Shown piece after piece: positions 1-8,027 of a stretch of 30,588 nt of DNA (position 1 is the stretch's first letter; the number at the start of each line of letters is the position of its first letter). The position numbers and the translations under genes were made by a program. The DNA lies in assembly GCA_964432485.1 (NCBI GenBank), contig CAYSNP010000022.1, positions 1 through 30,588 on the forward strand, read 5' to 3'. Below the pieces are notes generated by a model that saw nothing but the letters and a program-made list of their open reading frames with translations, did no database searches and was not told the origin of the DNA. Origin of the DNA: CAYSNP01 sp964432485 (lineage in GTDB: Bacteria; Bacillota; Clostridia; Christensenellales; DTU072).

Positions 1-76
1 ATAGAGCAAGGTTTTCGGGTTTCCGTATTTTCAATATTGGCGGCAGATTCAGAAAAAAAAAGAGTAGAGCAGAAAG

Positions 77-335
77 TTAACAATCCAGCAAAGATACACG
101 CTAAAGCGTGGCGAAATACATTTGCGTTTCGCAAATGATTAAGGCGGGGCAAGGGAGCAAGGCGTTGTGAGGTTATTTTATTCAAGGAGCAACCCTCTGG
201 AGTCTGGATTGCTTCGCATCCGCTCGCAATGACTTTAGCGGTATGGCTTGATACTCTTGAATGATTTTTTAGTTCGTCTTTGCGAGGCACGCCAGTGACG
301 AAGCAATCCAGGCCTTACGGTAGCACTGCTTAAAT
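77..335 (+). repeat. Composite palindromic repeat, copy 1
   Basis: This is a non-coding composite element filling most of the gene-free stretch 1-361. In order it has a partial REP end (CAATCCAG near 81), two hairpins (97-110 and 119-137), a conserved core, an outward REP arm with CTGGATTGCTTC (about 204-215), a spacer, a second REP arm (GTCTTTGCGAGG to GAAGCAATCCAG, about 276-311) and a tail beginning CTTACG. Bases 155-215 match 28308-28368 at 59 of 61 positions. The right end diverges after about 331, just before the 3' end of queH, so this copy seems truncated there. Bases 1-76 hold nothing I recognise. No transposase is nearby, so I infer a non-autonomous REP/MITE-like element. Confidence 0.85.
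97..137 (+). repeat. Two-unit hairpin array (type A), copy 1
   Basis: Two perfect hairpins are separated by the linker GCGAAATA. The first pairs CACGC (97-101) with GCGTG (106-110) around TAAA. The second pairs CATTTGCG (119-126) with CGCAAATG (130-137) around TTT. The equivalent place in copy 2 (28198-28290) has the same two hairpins as its outer units with two further hairpins between them. Confidence 0.8.
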
Positions 336-361
336 AATGATATTGAAAGAGTTGGGGGATT

Positions 362-895
362 TTATCCTTTCTTTTTGGAGTACCGCTCTTGTTCGCTAAA
401 AATGCAGCCGCAATACTTTTGCATATATATGCCTAATGCCCGCGCTTGCGCTTGCCCTTCTCTAAAATAAGGGCGAAAGTCACAATAAAGAAAAGTTGAG
501 CCAAACTTTTCGGCGGCGGCTTTGGCAATTTCGATAATTAAATTGTGGTCTTGGTAAGGACTAATTAATAAAGTTGTGGAAAAGGCATCAAAGCCGTTTT
601 CTGCCGCATATTTTGCAGTTTGCTCAAGCCGCATTTTATAGCAAGTTGCACAGCGTGAGCTAGTATTAGGCCATATTGCGCTCAAATATTCCTGCAGACC
701 GTAGTCGCCTTTTTCAATATATTCAACACCTATATCTTTTGCATACGCTTCCAGCGCAGCCCGCCTGGCTCTGTATTCTGTTAATGGGTGGATATTTGGA
801 TTGCACCAAAAAAGCGAGGTATCCCCTTCTTTTTGCAGTATTTCTACACATTTTATGGCGCAAGGCGCACAACACGAATGCAAAAGTATCTTCAT
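362..895 (-). CDS. queH: Epoxyqueuosine reductase QueH
   Basis: QueH (former DUF208) carries out the last step of queuosine synthesis, reducing epoxyqueuosine to queuosine in tRNA wobble position 34. It is the non-homologous replacement of QueG. The 177-aa protein has the family cysteine motifs: SCCAPC at residues 7-12, RCATCYK at 81-87 and YCGC at 161-164, which supply iron-sulfur and metal ligands. It also has the conserved STTLLISPYQDHN stretch (106-118). The length is normal for a stand-alone QueH. The ATG at 895 follows a GGTGGG-type ribosome-binding site. It is divergent from the GGDEF/HD-GYP gene, and its 3' end abuts the composite repeat. No other queuosine gene lies in the window. 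Confidence 0.93.
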   Translation of the reverse strand: MKILLHSCCAPCAIKCVEILQKEGDTSLFWCNPNIHPLTEYRARRAALEAYAKDIGVEYIEKGDYGLQEYLSAIWPNTSSRCATCYKMRLEQTAKYAAENGFDAFSTTLLISPYQDHNLIIEIAKAAAEKFGSTFLYCDFRPYFREGQAQARALGIYMQKYCGCIFSEQERYSKKKG

Positions 896-964
896 AACCC
901 ACCTTATTATAAATTATCATATTTTTTATTTATTAGCAACAACTAAACCTAATTTCGAGACATA

Positions 965-992
965 TTGACATTTTTATACTTTAATGTATAAT
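965..992 (+). promoter_or_regulatory. Sigma-A promoter for the GGDEF/HD-GYP gene
   Basis: A consensus TTGACA (965-970) and TATAAT (987-992) are separated by 16 bp. The predicted transcription start near 999 leaves a leader of about 58 nt before the ATG at 1057. No riboswitch fold was recognised in it. Confidence 0.75.
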
Positions 993-1056
993 TAAGGTAA
1001 CAAGGGCGGGATCTTATTTAAGGTATTTAGTATATTAACATCAAAAGAGTAAGAAA

Positions 1057-3249
1057 ATGAATAAAAGGGATTTAATCAGCAAAGCCATTGAGAATTCTCC
1101 TTTAGCTTTTACTCTAAACAAAGTCATTCTGGATTCTCAAGGTGCGCCAATCAATTTTACTTTAACAAGTGTGAATCCTGCTTTTGAACAAAAGATGGGA
1201 TACCTTGGCAAGGATATTATTGGGCAAAAACTCACAGAGTGGCTGCTTCGCTCCAAACTTTTACAAGAGCAATGGTTGCCTATTTTTCTAAAGGCAATTG
1301 TCTGCAAAAAAAAGTGTGAAGTTGAAGAAATCCTGGAAATCAATGGCCATTACTACAATGTTACTGCTTTTGTGCCCGATCCCGAATACTTAGTTATATT
1401 ATTTAATGAAATAGCTATACCTAAATTAAATGGAACTAAAAAAAGTATTCAAAAAGCACTGGAAACTTTTAATGCCCGTAGCAGCAGGCTATTTCAGTAT
1501 TCTCCTGATTCTATCATTTTTTATGAAGTGCAAAATCAAGGTGCAACTAGCCACGACTATATTATTAAGGCGGTCAACCCAAAGTGCTTAGAAGTGGAAA
1601 ATTGGGTAGAAGATAAAGTAATAGGCAAATCCATTAAGGAGCTGCGTCCCGGAGTGGACGAGTTTGGTATAATTGATGCGTTTCGCAGAGCTTGGCAAAC
1701 AGGCAAGAGTGTGCATTATCCTGCACAAGTGTATAAAGATAAAGATAGTGCCAGATGGTTTGACAATACTATCTTCAAAGTTTCTCCTTATGAAATTGTA
1801 GCAATATACAATGATGTAACTGATAAAGTTGAGTCGGAAAAAGCCCTTTTTTCAGAAAAAGAAAGGCTTAAAATCACCTTATATTCCATTGGGGAAGGTG
1901 TTATTGTAACTGATAACTTTGGACGAATAGAGCTGCTTAACGCTGTAGCGGAAAGCCTTACGGGTTGGAGCAACTCCCAAGCGCAAGGGCAACTGCTAGA
2001 AGAGGTATTTGAGGTATATAATGAGCAGACAGGGGATAGATGTTACGATCTTTTAAGCTATATTTTGAAGCAAGGCGCACTAGAGGAAGGCTGCACCGTG
2101 ATTAAATCTAAAAGCGGGCAAAAGAGGATAGTTAGTATAATACCTTCTCCGATAAAAGACCCCGACAATCAAATTCTGGGTGCGGTAATAGTGTTTAAAG
2201 ATGTTACCGAAGAAAGGGAAAAACAAGCAAAGATTGAATATTTAAGCTATAGAGATTCTCTAACAGGACTATACAACAGGCATTTCTTTAGAAAAGCATA
2301 CAATAAAATAATATCCGAAGCATACCTGCCCTTAACAATAATAATGGGAGATTTGGTAGGGCTAAAGTTAATTAATGATGCATTTGGTCACCATGCAGGG
2401 GATAAAGCTATTATAATGATAGCAAAGGTGCTAAAGCAATGCAGGCGCAAAGGGGATATTATATTCCGCTGGGGCGGAGATGAGTTTTTAGCGTTACTTC
2501 CCAATACAGACGAGGAGGAAGGGCGCAAAGTGCGTAACTCTATTATTAGAGAATGTAAAAAACTAAAAATAAAGAATATTGAGCTAAATGTCTCCTTTGG
2601 CAGAGCTACAAGGGCTTCTCTTGAAGAAAAGTTCGAGGAAGTGCTTGTTACTGCCGAGGATAAAATGTATAAAAATAAGCTATTGTCTTCTAAGTTTTAT
2701 CGCAATAATGTGCTTAATTCTATTAAACAGCTGCTTTTCGAAAAAAGCCACGAAACAGAGGAGCATGGGCGCAGAATAGGAGAGTTATGCAAAAAAGTGG
2801 GAGTAAAGCTAAGTCTTGCTACCGATAAGCTGGATGATTTGGAGATACTTGCTTCCCTTCACGATATAGGGAAGATAGCTATTGACAATACTATACTAGA
2901 AAAGCCGGGCAAGCTAAGTACAAGGGAGTGGAAAGAAATACATAAGCATCCCGAAACTGGCTATCGAATTGCCACAAGCATATTAGAGCTAAATGAGGTA
3001 GCCGAATATATCTTATCTCACCACGAAAGGTGGGATGGCAAAGGCTATCCAAGAGGGTTGGCAGGTGAGGACATTCCGTTGCTTGCCAGGATACTGTCGG
3101 TTGCTGATGCCTATGATGCCATGACTCAAGAGCGGGCATATCGCAAAGCCTTAACTAAACAAGAAGCAAAAGAGGAACTTATAAGGAATGCAGGCACTCA
3201 ATTTGATCCCAATATTGTGGAAATTTTTCTAGAGATTTTAGACGATTAA
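1057..3249 (+). CDS. PAS-GGDEF-HD-GYP hybrid cyclic-di-GMP signalling protein
   Basis: This 730-aa protein is predicted to sense a signal through PAS-like domains and to control cyclic di-GMP. Three PAS-like regions cover roughly residues 10-120, 140-260 and 270-390. The last contains a typical 'GEGVIVTDNFGRI' PAS start. A GGDEF diguanylate cyclase domain follows (about 395-540), with an intact GGDEF at 473-477 and an inhibitory RxxD site (RKGD, 464-467) at the canonical five-residue distance. The C-terminal HD-GYP phosphodiesterase domain (about 555-730) keeps HDIGK at 602-606, SHHE and GYP at 663-665. Making and degrading domains therefore both look catalytically competent. No transmembrane segment is obvious, so a cytosolic sensor is likely. 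The ribosome-binding site is weak. Which activity dominates cannot be read from sequence. Confidence 0.93.
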   Translation: MNKRDLISKAIENSPLAFTLNKVILDSQGAPINFTLTSVNPAFEQKMGYLGKDIIGQKLTEWLLRSKLLQEQWLPIFLKAIVCKKKCEVEEILEINGHYYNVTAFVPDPEYLVILFNEIAIPKLNGTKKSIQKALETFNARSSRLFQYSPDSIIFYEVQNQGATSHDYIIKAVNPKCLEVENWVEDKVIGKSIKELRPGVDEFGIIDAFRRAWQTGKSVHYPAQVYKDKDSARWFDNTIFKVSPYEIVAIYNDVTDKVESEKALFSEKERLKITLYSIGEGVIVTDNFGRIELLNAVAESLTGWSNSQAQGQLLEEVFEVYNEQTGDRCYDLLSYILKQGALEEGCTVIKSKSGQKRIVSIIPSPIKDPDNQILGAVIVFKDVTEEREKQAKIEYLSYRDSLTGLYNRHFFRKAYNKIISEAYLPLTIIMGDLVGLKLINDAFGHHAGDKAIIMIAKVLKQCRRKGDIIFRWGGDEFLALLPNTDEEEGRKVRNSIIRECKKLKIKNIELNVSFGRATRASLEEKFEEVLVTAEDKMYKNKLLSSKFYRNNVLNSIKQLLFEKSHETEEHGRRIGELCKKVGVKLSLATDKLDDLEILASLHDIGKIAIDNTILEKPGKLSTREWKEIHKHPETGYRIATSILELNEVAEYILSHHERWDGKGYPRGLAGEDIPLLARILSVADAYDAMTQERAYRKALTKQEAKEELIRNAGTQFDPNIVEIFLEILDD

Positions 3250-3268
3250 TACTTAATGGGCAAAAGTA

Positions 3269-3281
3269 CCGCCTTTGGCGG
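3269..3281. terminator. Hairpin CCGCC-TTT-GGCGG, candidate bidirectional terminator
   Basis: A perfect 5-bp GC-rich stem with a 3-nt loop lies 20 bp after the stop of the GGDEF/HD-GYP gene. It is followed by CATTTTATT on the plus strand and by TACTTTTG on the minus strand. Its minus-strand reading matches the last unit of the hairpin array at 28609-28628 (GGCGG then TACTTTT), and the adjoining DNA is homologous too. It is therefore both a plausible terminator and the only type-B hairpin unit of repeat copy 3. The short stem makes termination strength uncertain. Confidence 0.55.
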
Positions 3282-3328
3282 CATTTTATTGAAGTATTGA
3301 CTTGTAAATAAGGTTAAGAATTGCTAGC

Positions 3329-3578
3329 GTAAGCCCTGCTCCCCGTCTTTGCGAGCGGATGCGAAGCAATCCAGACTCNNNNNNNNNNNNNNNNNNNNNN
3401 NNNNNNNNNNNNNNNNNNNNNNNNNNNNNNNNNNNNNNNNNNNNNNNNNNNNNNNNNNNNNNNNNNNNNNNNNNNNNNCAGAGGGTTGCTCCTTGTCTTT
3501 GCGAGCGGATGCGAAGCAATCCAGACTCCAGAGGGTTGCTCCTTGTCTTTGCGAGCGGATGCGAAGCAATCCAGACTC
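3329..3578 (+). repeat. 50-bp tandem repeat array interrupted by gap
   Basis: Two complete, identical 50-bp units occupy 3479-3528 and 3529-3578. Each runs from CAGAGGGTTGCTCC through TCTTTGCGAGCGGATGCG to AAGCAATCCAGACTC. A related unit at 3329-3378 precedes the gap with a different first part, and a degenerate partial unit starts at 3579. The sequence before the gap ends exactly at a unit boundary and the sequence after it starts exactly at one. The unit is the reverse complement of the REP arm and adjoining core in copy 1 (about 181-228). Confidence 0.9.
3379..3478. other. Assembly gap of 100 N
   Basis: Exactly 100 unknown bases, the usual placeholder for a gap of unestimated length. It sits inside the 50-bp tandem array, which is the probable reason assembly failed here. 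Reading frames drawn through it are artefacts. Confidence 0.98.
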
Positions 3579-3695
3579 CAGAGCCTTGCCCCTTGTGGTA
3601 AGTGAAGCTGTGCAAGCGTAAGCCCTGGATTGCTTCGTCGCCCCTGCTCCTCGCAAAGACGAGCCTTGCGAAGCTGCCAATCTATATCTTAATTA

Positions 3696-3724
3696 TTGCT
3701 TTTTGCATTTACTAATGATATAAT
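3696..3724 (+). promoter_or_regulatory. Promoter of the aminotransferase-mannosidase operon
   Basis: TTGCTT (3696-3701) and TATAAT (3719-3724) with a 17-bp spacer. The predicted start near 3731 gives a leader of about 86 nt before the GTG at 3817. That leader contains the hairpin listed at 3749-3772. Confidence 0.65.
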
Positions 3725-3729
3725 GTAAA

Positions 3730-3772
3730 AGGCAAACTTTTGGAAAAAACGCCAAGCATGTTTGCTTGGTGT
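3730..3772 (+). promoter_or_regulatory. Candidate attenuator in the aminotransferase leader
   Basis: A 10-bp stem with one G-U pair joins ACGCCAAGCA (3749-3758) and TGCTTGGTGT (3763-3772) around TGTT, followed by the imperfect U-run TTAATTATT. The first transcribed bases, around GGCAAAC (3731-3737), can instead pair with GTTTGC (3760-3765) inside that stem. Two mutually exclusive folds are therefore possible, as in terminator/antiterminator switches. No known riboswitch or T-box consensus was recognised. The poor U-run weakens the case. Confidence 0.4.
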
Positions 3773-3816
3773 TTAATTATTAAAGTAGTTTCATATTAAG
3801 ATTAGGAGTATAAAAA

Positions 3817-5016
3817 GTGAAATTATCCAATAGAATATTGCAAATGCAGGCATCTCCCATCAGAAAACTTGTTCCTTATGCAGAAGCTGCCAAAAAGCAA
3901 GGTAAAAAGGTATATCATCTAAATATAGGTCAACCTGATATAGAAACGCCGCAAGTGTTTTTTCAAGCTGTAAAGCATTTTGACTCCAAAGTGCTGGCTT
4001 ACTCTTTTTCGCAAGGGATGCCCGAACTTATAGACGCTATGATAGACTATTACAAAAGGTACGGGATAGAATACTTGCAAAACCAAATCCTTATCACCAA
4101 TGGCGGAAGCGAAGCGTTGATGTTTGCGCTTATTGCCACTTGCGATATAGGTGACGAAGTGCTGGTGCCCGAACCTTTTTACACCAATTACAACGGATTT
4201 TCTCTGCCTATTGGGGTAAAGATAGCTCCTATGGCAACTTATGCAGAGGAAGGCTTTGCGCTTCCGCCGCTTGCCAAAATGGAAAAGTATGTTACACCCC
4301 GCACTAAGGCGATTTTGCTTTCCAACCCCGGCAATCCTACCGGTGCGGTTTATGATAAGACTCAAGTAGAAGCTGTATGTGCGCTTGCGCTTGCGCATAA
4401 CCTATTTATTATAGCCGACGAGGTTTACAGAGAGTTTATCTATGACGGGCTGGAGTATACTTCCTTTGGCTCTTGTGAAGCGGTTGCCGATAGAGTAATT
4501 ATTGTAGATTCTATTAGCAAAAGATATTCCGCTTGCGGCGCACGCATAGGCTCGATAGCCTCTAAAAACACCGCTTTAATTGCCAATGTGCTAAAACTAT
4601 GCCAAAGCAGACTTTGTGTGCCTACCTTAGAAATGGTGGGTGCAATAGAGCTGTACAAAACGGACAACGCTTACTTCCAAGCTGTCAATAAAGAGTATAC
4701 TGCCCGTCGTGATATAGTATACAAGGCTCTTTGCTCTATGCCCGGCGTGGTATGCAAGCAGCCTAAGGGTGCTTTTTATGTAATTGCCAAACTGCCCGTT
4801 TTAGATGCAGAGGATTTTGTAGTATGGCTGCTAAAGGAGTTCGATGTAAATGGCAAAACGGTGATGTTTGCTCCTGCGGCAGGATTTTATGCTACCCCGG
4901 GGATGGGAGTTGACGAAGTTAGGATGGCTTATGTGCTTAAAAAAGAGGACTTGCAAGCAGCTATGAATATCTTAAAAGCTGCTTTAGAAGTATATCCGCA
5001 AAGAAGTATTCGTTAA
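3817..5016 (+). CDS. Pyridoxal-phosphate aminotransferase, class I/II (aspartate aminotransferase-like)
   Basis: This 399-aa fold-type I enzyme transfers amino groups from an amino acid to a 2-oxo acid. Visible motifs are SNPGNPTG (169-176) with substrate-binding Asn173, the cofactor-binding Asp201 and Tyr204 in ADEVYREF, the PLP lysine Lys235 in SISKRYSACGAR, and Arg243. The start is a GTG (3817), chosen because AGGAG lies 8 nt upstream and the protein begins in alignment with family members (MKLSNRI). The next gene, an alpha-mannosidase, starts 24 bp after its stop, so the two are probably co-transcribed, although no metabolic link is obvious. Substrate specificity (aspartate, alanine, aromatic or another) cannot be fixed from sequence. 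The leader may carry an attenuator. Confidence 0.88.
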   Translation: MKLSNRILQMQASPIRKLVPYAEAAKKQGKKVYHLNIGQPDIETPQVFFQAVKHFDSKVLAYSFSQGMPELIDAMIDYYKRYGIEYLQNQILITNGGSEALMFALIATCDIGDEVLVPEPFYTNYNGFSLPIGVKIAPMATYAEEGFALPPLAKMEKYVTPRTKAILLSNPGNPTGAVYDKTQVEAVCALALAHNLFIIADEVYREFIYDGLEYTSFGSCEAVADRVIIVDSISKRYSACGARIGSIASKNTALIANVLKLCQSRLCVPTLEMVGAIELYKTDNAYFQAVNKEYTARRDIVYKALCSMPGVVCKQPKGAFYVIAKLPVLDAEDFVVWLLKEFDVNGKTVMFAPAAGFYATPGMGVDEVRMAYVLKKEDLQAAMNILKAALEVYPQRSIR

Positions 5017-5040
5017 AATTTTTCTTATAAGGAGGGAAGT

Positions 5041-7989
5041 ATGTCTTACCCTAAACTTTATAAACTTGTTCGGGCATTATTAGCACCTTATTATACTAGG
5101 CTTGGGCTAATTAAATCAAAGGTTTTCACAAAAATAGGCGAGCTGCAAGCTCATTATGTGGTTGCTCCCGAACCTATCCCTTTTGCAGAAAGAGAGAAGC
5201 AACCCTTGCAACCTATTAAGGTAGGAGAGGCTTGGGGAATAAACTATGATTGTGCATGGTTTAATTTTAAGGGGACTGTCCCTCAAAGCTCAAAAGGAAA
5301 AAAGATTAGCGCACTTGTCAATGTGGACTGGGAAGGTTCTCTCTTTGACGAGCAGGGTACTCCGCAAACGGGCATTAGCAAGATATACGATATAACAAAT
5401 GTAGTGCAGCCCGTAAGCGGCAAGCAAGAGCTTGAACTATTTGCTTGTGCACAGGGCGGTGAGCAAATAAATATTTGGGTGGAGGGCGGCTACAATCAAA
5501 CGCTGGTAAAACGAGTTACGCATGCCAAACTCAAAAGAGCGGATATTGTAGAAGTTAGGGAGGATATTAGGGCACTGTATTATGACTATTATGCCCTTTA
5601 TACTCAAGCCATTGCCATTAGCAATACCGTAAAGAGAAAGAGGATTAGGACAGCACTTGCCCTTGCAGGCAAACTTATGAAAGGCTTTAGCCCGGAAAGT
5701 GTGCAAAAGGCAAGGGATGCCCTACAAGCGGAATATGACTGGGGCGAACAAGGTCCTGATACGGTGTATGCAACCGGACATGCGCATATAGACCTGGCTT
5801 GGCTATGGCCAATTAGAGAAACCCGCCGTAAAGGTTACCGCACTTTTGCCAGTCAGCTTAAAAATATCGAAAAATATGATGACTATGTGTTTGGCGCAAG
5901 TCAAGCACAGCTTTTTCAATGGGTAAAAGAGGACTATCCCGCCTTATATAAAAAGATTAAAGCAAAAGTTGCACAGGGCAGGATAGAAGTTCAAGGCGGA
6001 ATGTGGACAGAATGCGATACCAATATACCTTGCGGGGAGTCGCTTATCCGCCAAAGTGTGTATGGGATGGAGTTTTGGAAAAAGGAATTTGGGTTTACGC
6101 CCAAAGTTTGCTGGCTGCCCGATGTGTTTGGGTTTAGCGGAAACCTGCCGCAAATAGTAAAAAAGTGCGGTATGGAGTATTTTCTAACTATAAAGTTATC
6201 TTGGAATGAGTTTAATAAATGGCCTTACAACTCTTTTTTATGGAAAGGCATTGACGATAGCGAAATTATTATGCATATGCCGCCTTATGACAACTATGTG
6301 GCGGAAGGGAATGCGGTAAGCGTGGAGGCAACAGCACAGCTAAATGCAGAAAAAGCCAAAATTCCCGTAGCTTCTTTGCTCTTTGGCATTGGAGACGGCG
6401 GCGGCGGACCCAGCGAAGGGCATATGGAAAGCATTACCCGAGCTGTCAGGCAAAAGGGTATGAGCAAAGTTGTGCTTGCCCCTGCTGCAAAAGTTTTCGA
6501 AAAGCTGGAGGGTTACCGTGATAAGATGACTTCTCACAAGGGAGAGCTTTATTTGGAAAGGCATCAAGGCACCCTTACCACCCAAGGAAAGACCAAGCTA
6601 TACAACAGAAAATGCGAACAAGCATTGCACGATGCAGAGTTTTTATCTCTGCTTGCCAATACATATGGCTATAAATATCCTAAAGCGCAGCTTGATACAA
6701 TTTGGAAAGAGGTATTGCTATATCAATTCCATGACATTATCCCCGGTTCTTCTATTAACAGAGTTTATAAAGAGACAGAAGCACGCTATGCGATTTTGCT
6801 GGACAACTTAGAAGCACTTAAACAAAAAGCATTGGATAGCTTAAACAAACTGGACAAGCAAGTTGCAGTCAATACCACACCTTTTGCCCGCAGCGAGTAT
6901 ATCAAGCACAACGGCAAATGGTATTGTGCCGAGCTTAATGCTTATGCTATTGCTCCGCTAAATGAAGCAAAGGATATTATCCAACCCAGCAGCAGCGACA
7001 ATGTACTGGAAAATGACCTGCTGCAAATTACTTTTGGCAAAGATGGCAATATAGTTAGCTTAAAGACCAAACAAGACAACATTGAGCATAGCAAAATATT
7101 CCTAAACCGCCTAAATGTATATAGGGATAAGCGCATGCACAACGATGCGTGGGATATTGATATCAATTACACCAAAAAGAGCCCTCGCCAATTTAAGCTA
7201 ATCAGTTACACTACCGAACTTGACGGACCAAAAGTTATCCGCACCAATACCTATAAGTATGGCAAAAGCAGTTTAATCCAAAAGGTTATCCTTACCACCG
7301 GCGTGCCTTATGTGGAGTTCGAAACTTTAGTTAACTGGCAAGAAACTCATAAAATGCTAAGAGCGGATTTTAGACCTATGACTTACTCGGACAAAGTGCG
7401 TTGCGATATACAATTCGGCAACTTAAACCGCAGCACTAAAGATGAAAGTAGCATAGAAAAGGCACAATTTGAAATTTGCGCTCAAAAATGGGTAAACTTG
7501 GAAGACGGCGAATACGGTATTAGCCTTATTAATGACTGTAAGTATGGCCATAGGGTAAAAGACGGGCTGATTTCGCTTAACTTGCTTAGGAGTCCTGTCT
7601 ATCCTGACCCTTATGCTGATAGGGGCGAGCAACGCTTCCGCTATGCCCTTTATCCTTATAAAGGCAGCTTTGAGGACAATATGACCCAAGAGTATGCCTA
7701 TGCCTTTAACAATCCTATTACGGTAACCAAAGGGCTGGAATATCCTGCCTTTGCAACCAGTAACCAAAAGAATATTGTAATAGAAACAATAAAGAAAACC
7801 TTTGACTCTCAAGGCACTATGTTAAGAATATATGAAAATCAAGGCAAGGCAACTGTTGCAAAGATTGCTTGTGTGCAAAATTATGTGGAGTGCTGGCAAG
7901 CAAATATGTTGGAGGAATATATAGAAAAAGCAGATTTGTCCGCTCTCTCCTTTACACCTTACGAAGTTAAGACAATTATATTGAAATAG
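5041..7989 (+). CDS. Alpha-mannosidase, glycoside hydrolase family 38
   Basis: This 982-aa GH38 retaining alpha-mannosidase removes alpha-linked mannose from oligosaccharides or N-glycan fragments. The zinc and catalytic residues are present: HAHIDLAW with His249 and Asp251, the nucleophile and zinc ligand Asp361 in WLPDVFGFSG, and His564 in FHDIIPGSS. The N-terminal 230 residues form the usual beta-rich domain, followed by the catalytic barrel, the middle three-helix domain (about 520-610) and the long C-terminal beta-sandwich. Length is within the bacterial range (about 850-1050). No signal peptide is visible, so it should act in the cytosol on imported glycans. AAGGAGGGAAGT directly precedes the ATG. 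It follows the aminotransferase in an apparent operon. No mannose transporter is adjacent. Confidence 0.95.
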   Translation: MSYPKLYKLVRALLAPYYTRLGLIKSKVFTKIGELQAHYVVAPEPIPFAEREKQPLQPIKVGEAWGINYDCAWFNFKGTVPQSSKGKKISALVNVDWEGSLFDEQGTPQTGISKIYDITNVVQPVSGKQELELFACAQGGEQINIWVEGGYNQTLVKRVTHAKLKRADIVEVREDIRALYYDYYALYTQAIAISNTVKRKRIRTALALAGKLMKGFSPESVQKARDALQAEYDWGEQGPDTVYATGHAHIDLAWLWPIRETRRKGYRTFASQLKNIEKYDDYVFGASQAQLFQWVKEDYPALYKKIKAKVAQGRIEVQGGMWTECDTNIPCGESLIRQSVYGMEFWKKEFGFTPKVCWLPDVFGFSGNLPQIVKKCGMEYFLTIKLSWNEFNKWPYNSFLWKGIDDSEIIMHMPPYDNYVAEGNAVSVEATAQLNAEKAKIPVASLLFGIGDGGGGPSEGHMESITRAVRQKGMSKVVLAPAAKVFEKLEGYRDKMTSHKGELYLERHQGTLTTQGKTKLYNRKCEQALHDAEFLSLLANTYGYKYPKAQLDTIWKEVLLYQFHDIIPGSSINRVYKETEARYAILLDNLEALKQKALDSLNKLDKQVAVNTTPFARSEYIKHNGKWYCAELNAYAIAPLNEAKDIIQPSSSDNVLENDLLQITFGKDGNIVSLKTKQDNIEHSKIFLNRLNVYRDKRMHNDAWDIDINYTKKSPRQFKLISYTTELDGPKVIRTNTYKYGKSSLIQKVILTTGVPYVEFETLVNWQETHKMLRADFRPMTYSDKVRCDIQFGNLNRSTKDESSIEKAQFEICAQKWVNLEDGEYGISLINDCKYGHRVKDGLISLNLLRSPVYPDPYADRGEQRFRYALYPYKGSFEDNMTQEYAYAFNNPITVTKGLEYPAFATSNQKNIVIETIKKTFDSQGTMLRIYENQGKATVAKIACVQNYVECWQANMLEEYIEKADLSALSFTPYEVKTIILK

Positions 7990-8027
7990 AAAGTCACTTG
8001 TCAGCTTTTGCAAACAAGGCAATAAAA

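Larger units (their letters stand above)
3262..3665 (-). repeat. Composite palindromic repeat, copy 3 (inverted, internally amplified)
   Basis: Read on the minus strand this is the same composite element as at 28150-28628. It begins with a REP arm (CTCGTCTTTGCGAGGAGC to GAAGCAATCCAGGGCT, reverse of about 3620-3663). It ends with a tail homologous to 28437-28480 and a single type-B hairpin (3269-3281) followed by TACTTTT. The type-A hairpin region and conserved core are replaced by about 35 unrelated bases. The REP arm has been multiplied into a 50-bp tandem array interrupted by the assembly gap. It lies between the 3' end of the GGDEF/HD-GYP gene and the aminotransferase promoter, and explains most of the gene-free stretch 3250-3816. 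Confidence 0.82.

Noticed and set aside
3329..3578. CRISPR array
   Set aside because: The 50-bp units are directly contiguous with no unique spacers, and no cas genes are present.
3286..3680. Several reading frames of 80-118 codons across 3286-3680 on both strands
   Set aside because: They are translations of the 50-bp repeat and run straight through the 100-N gap. They have no ribosome-binding site and no protein-like composition.
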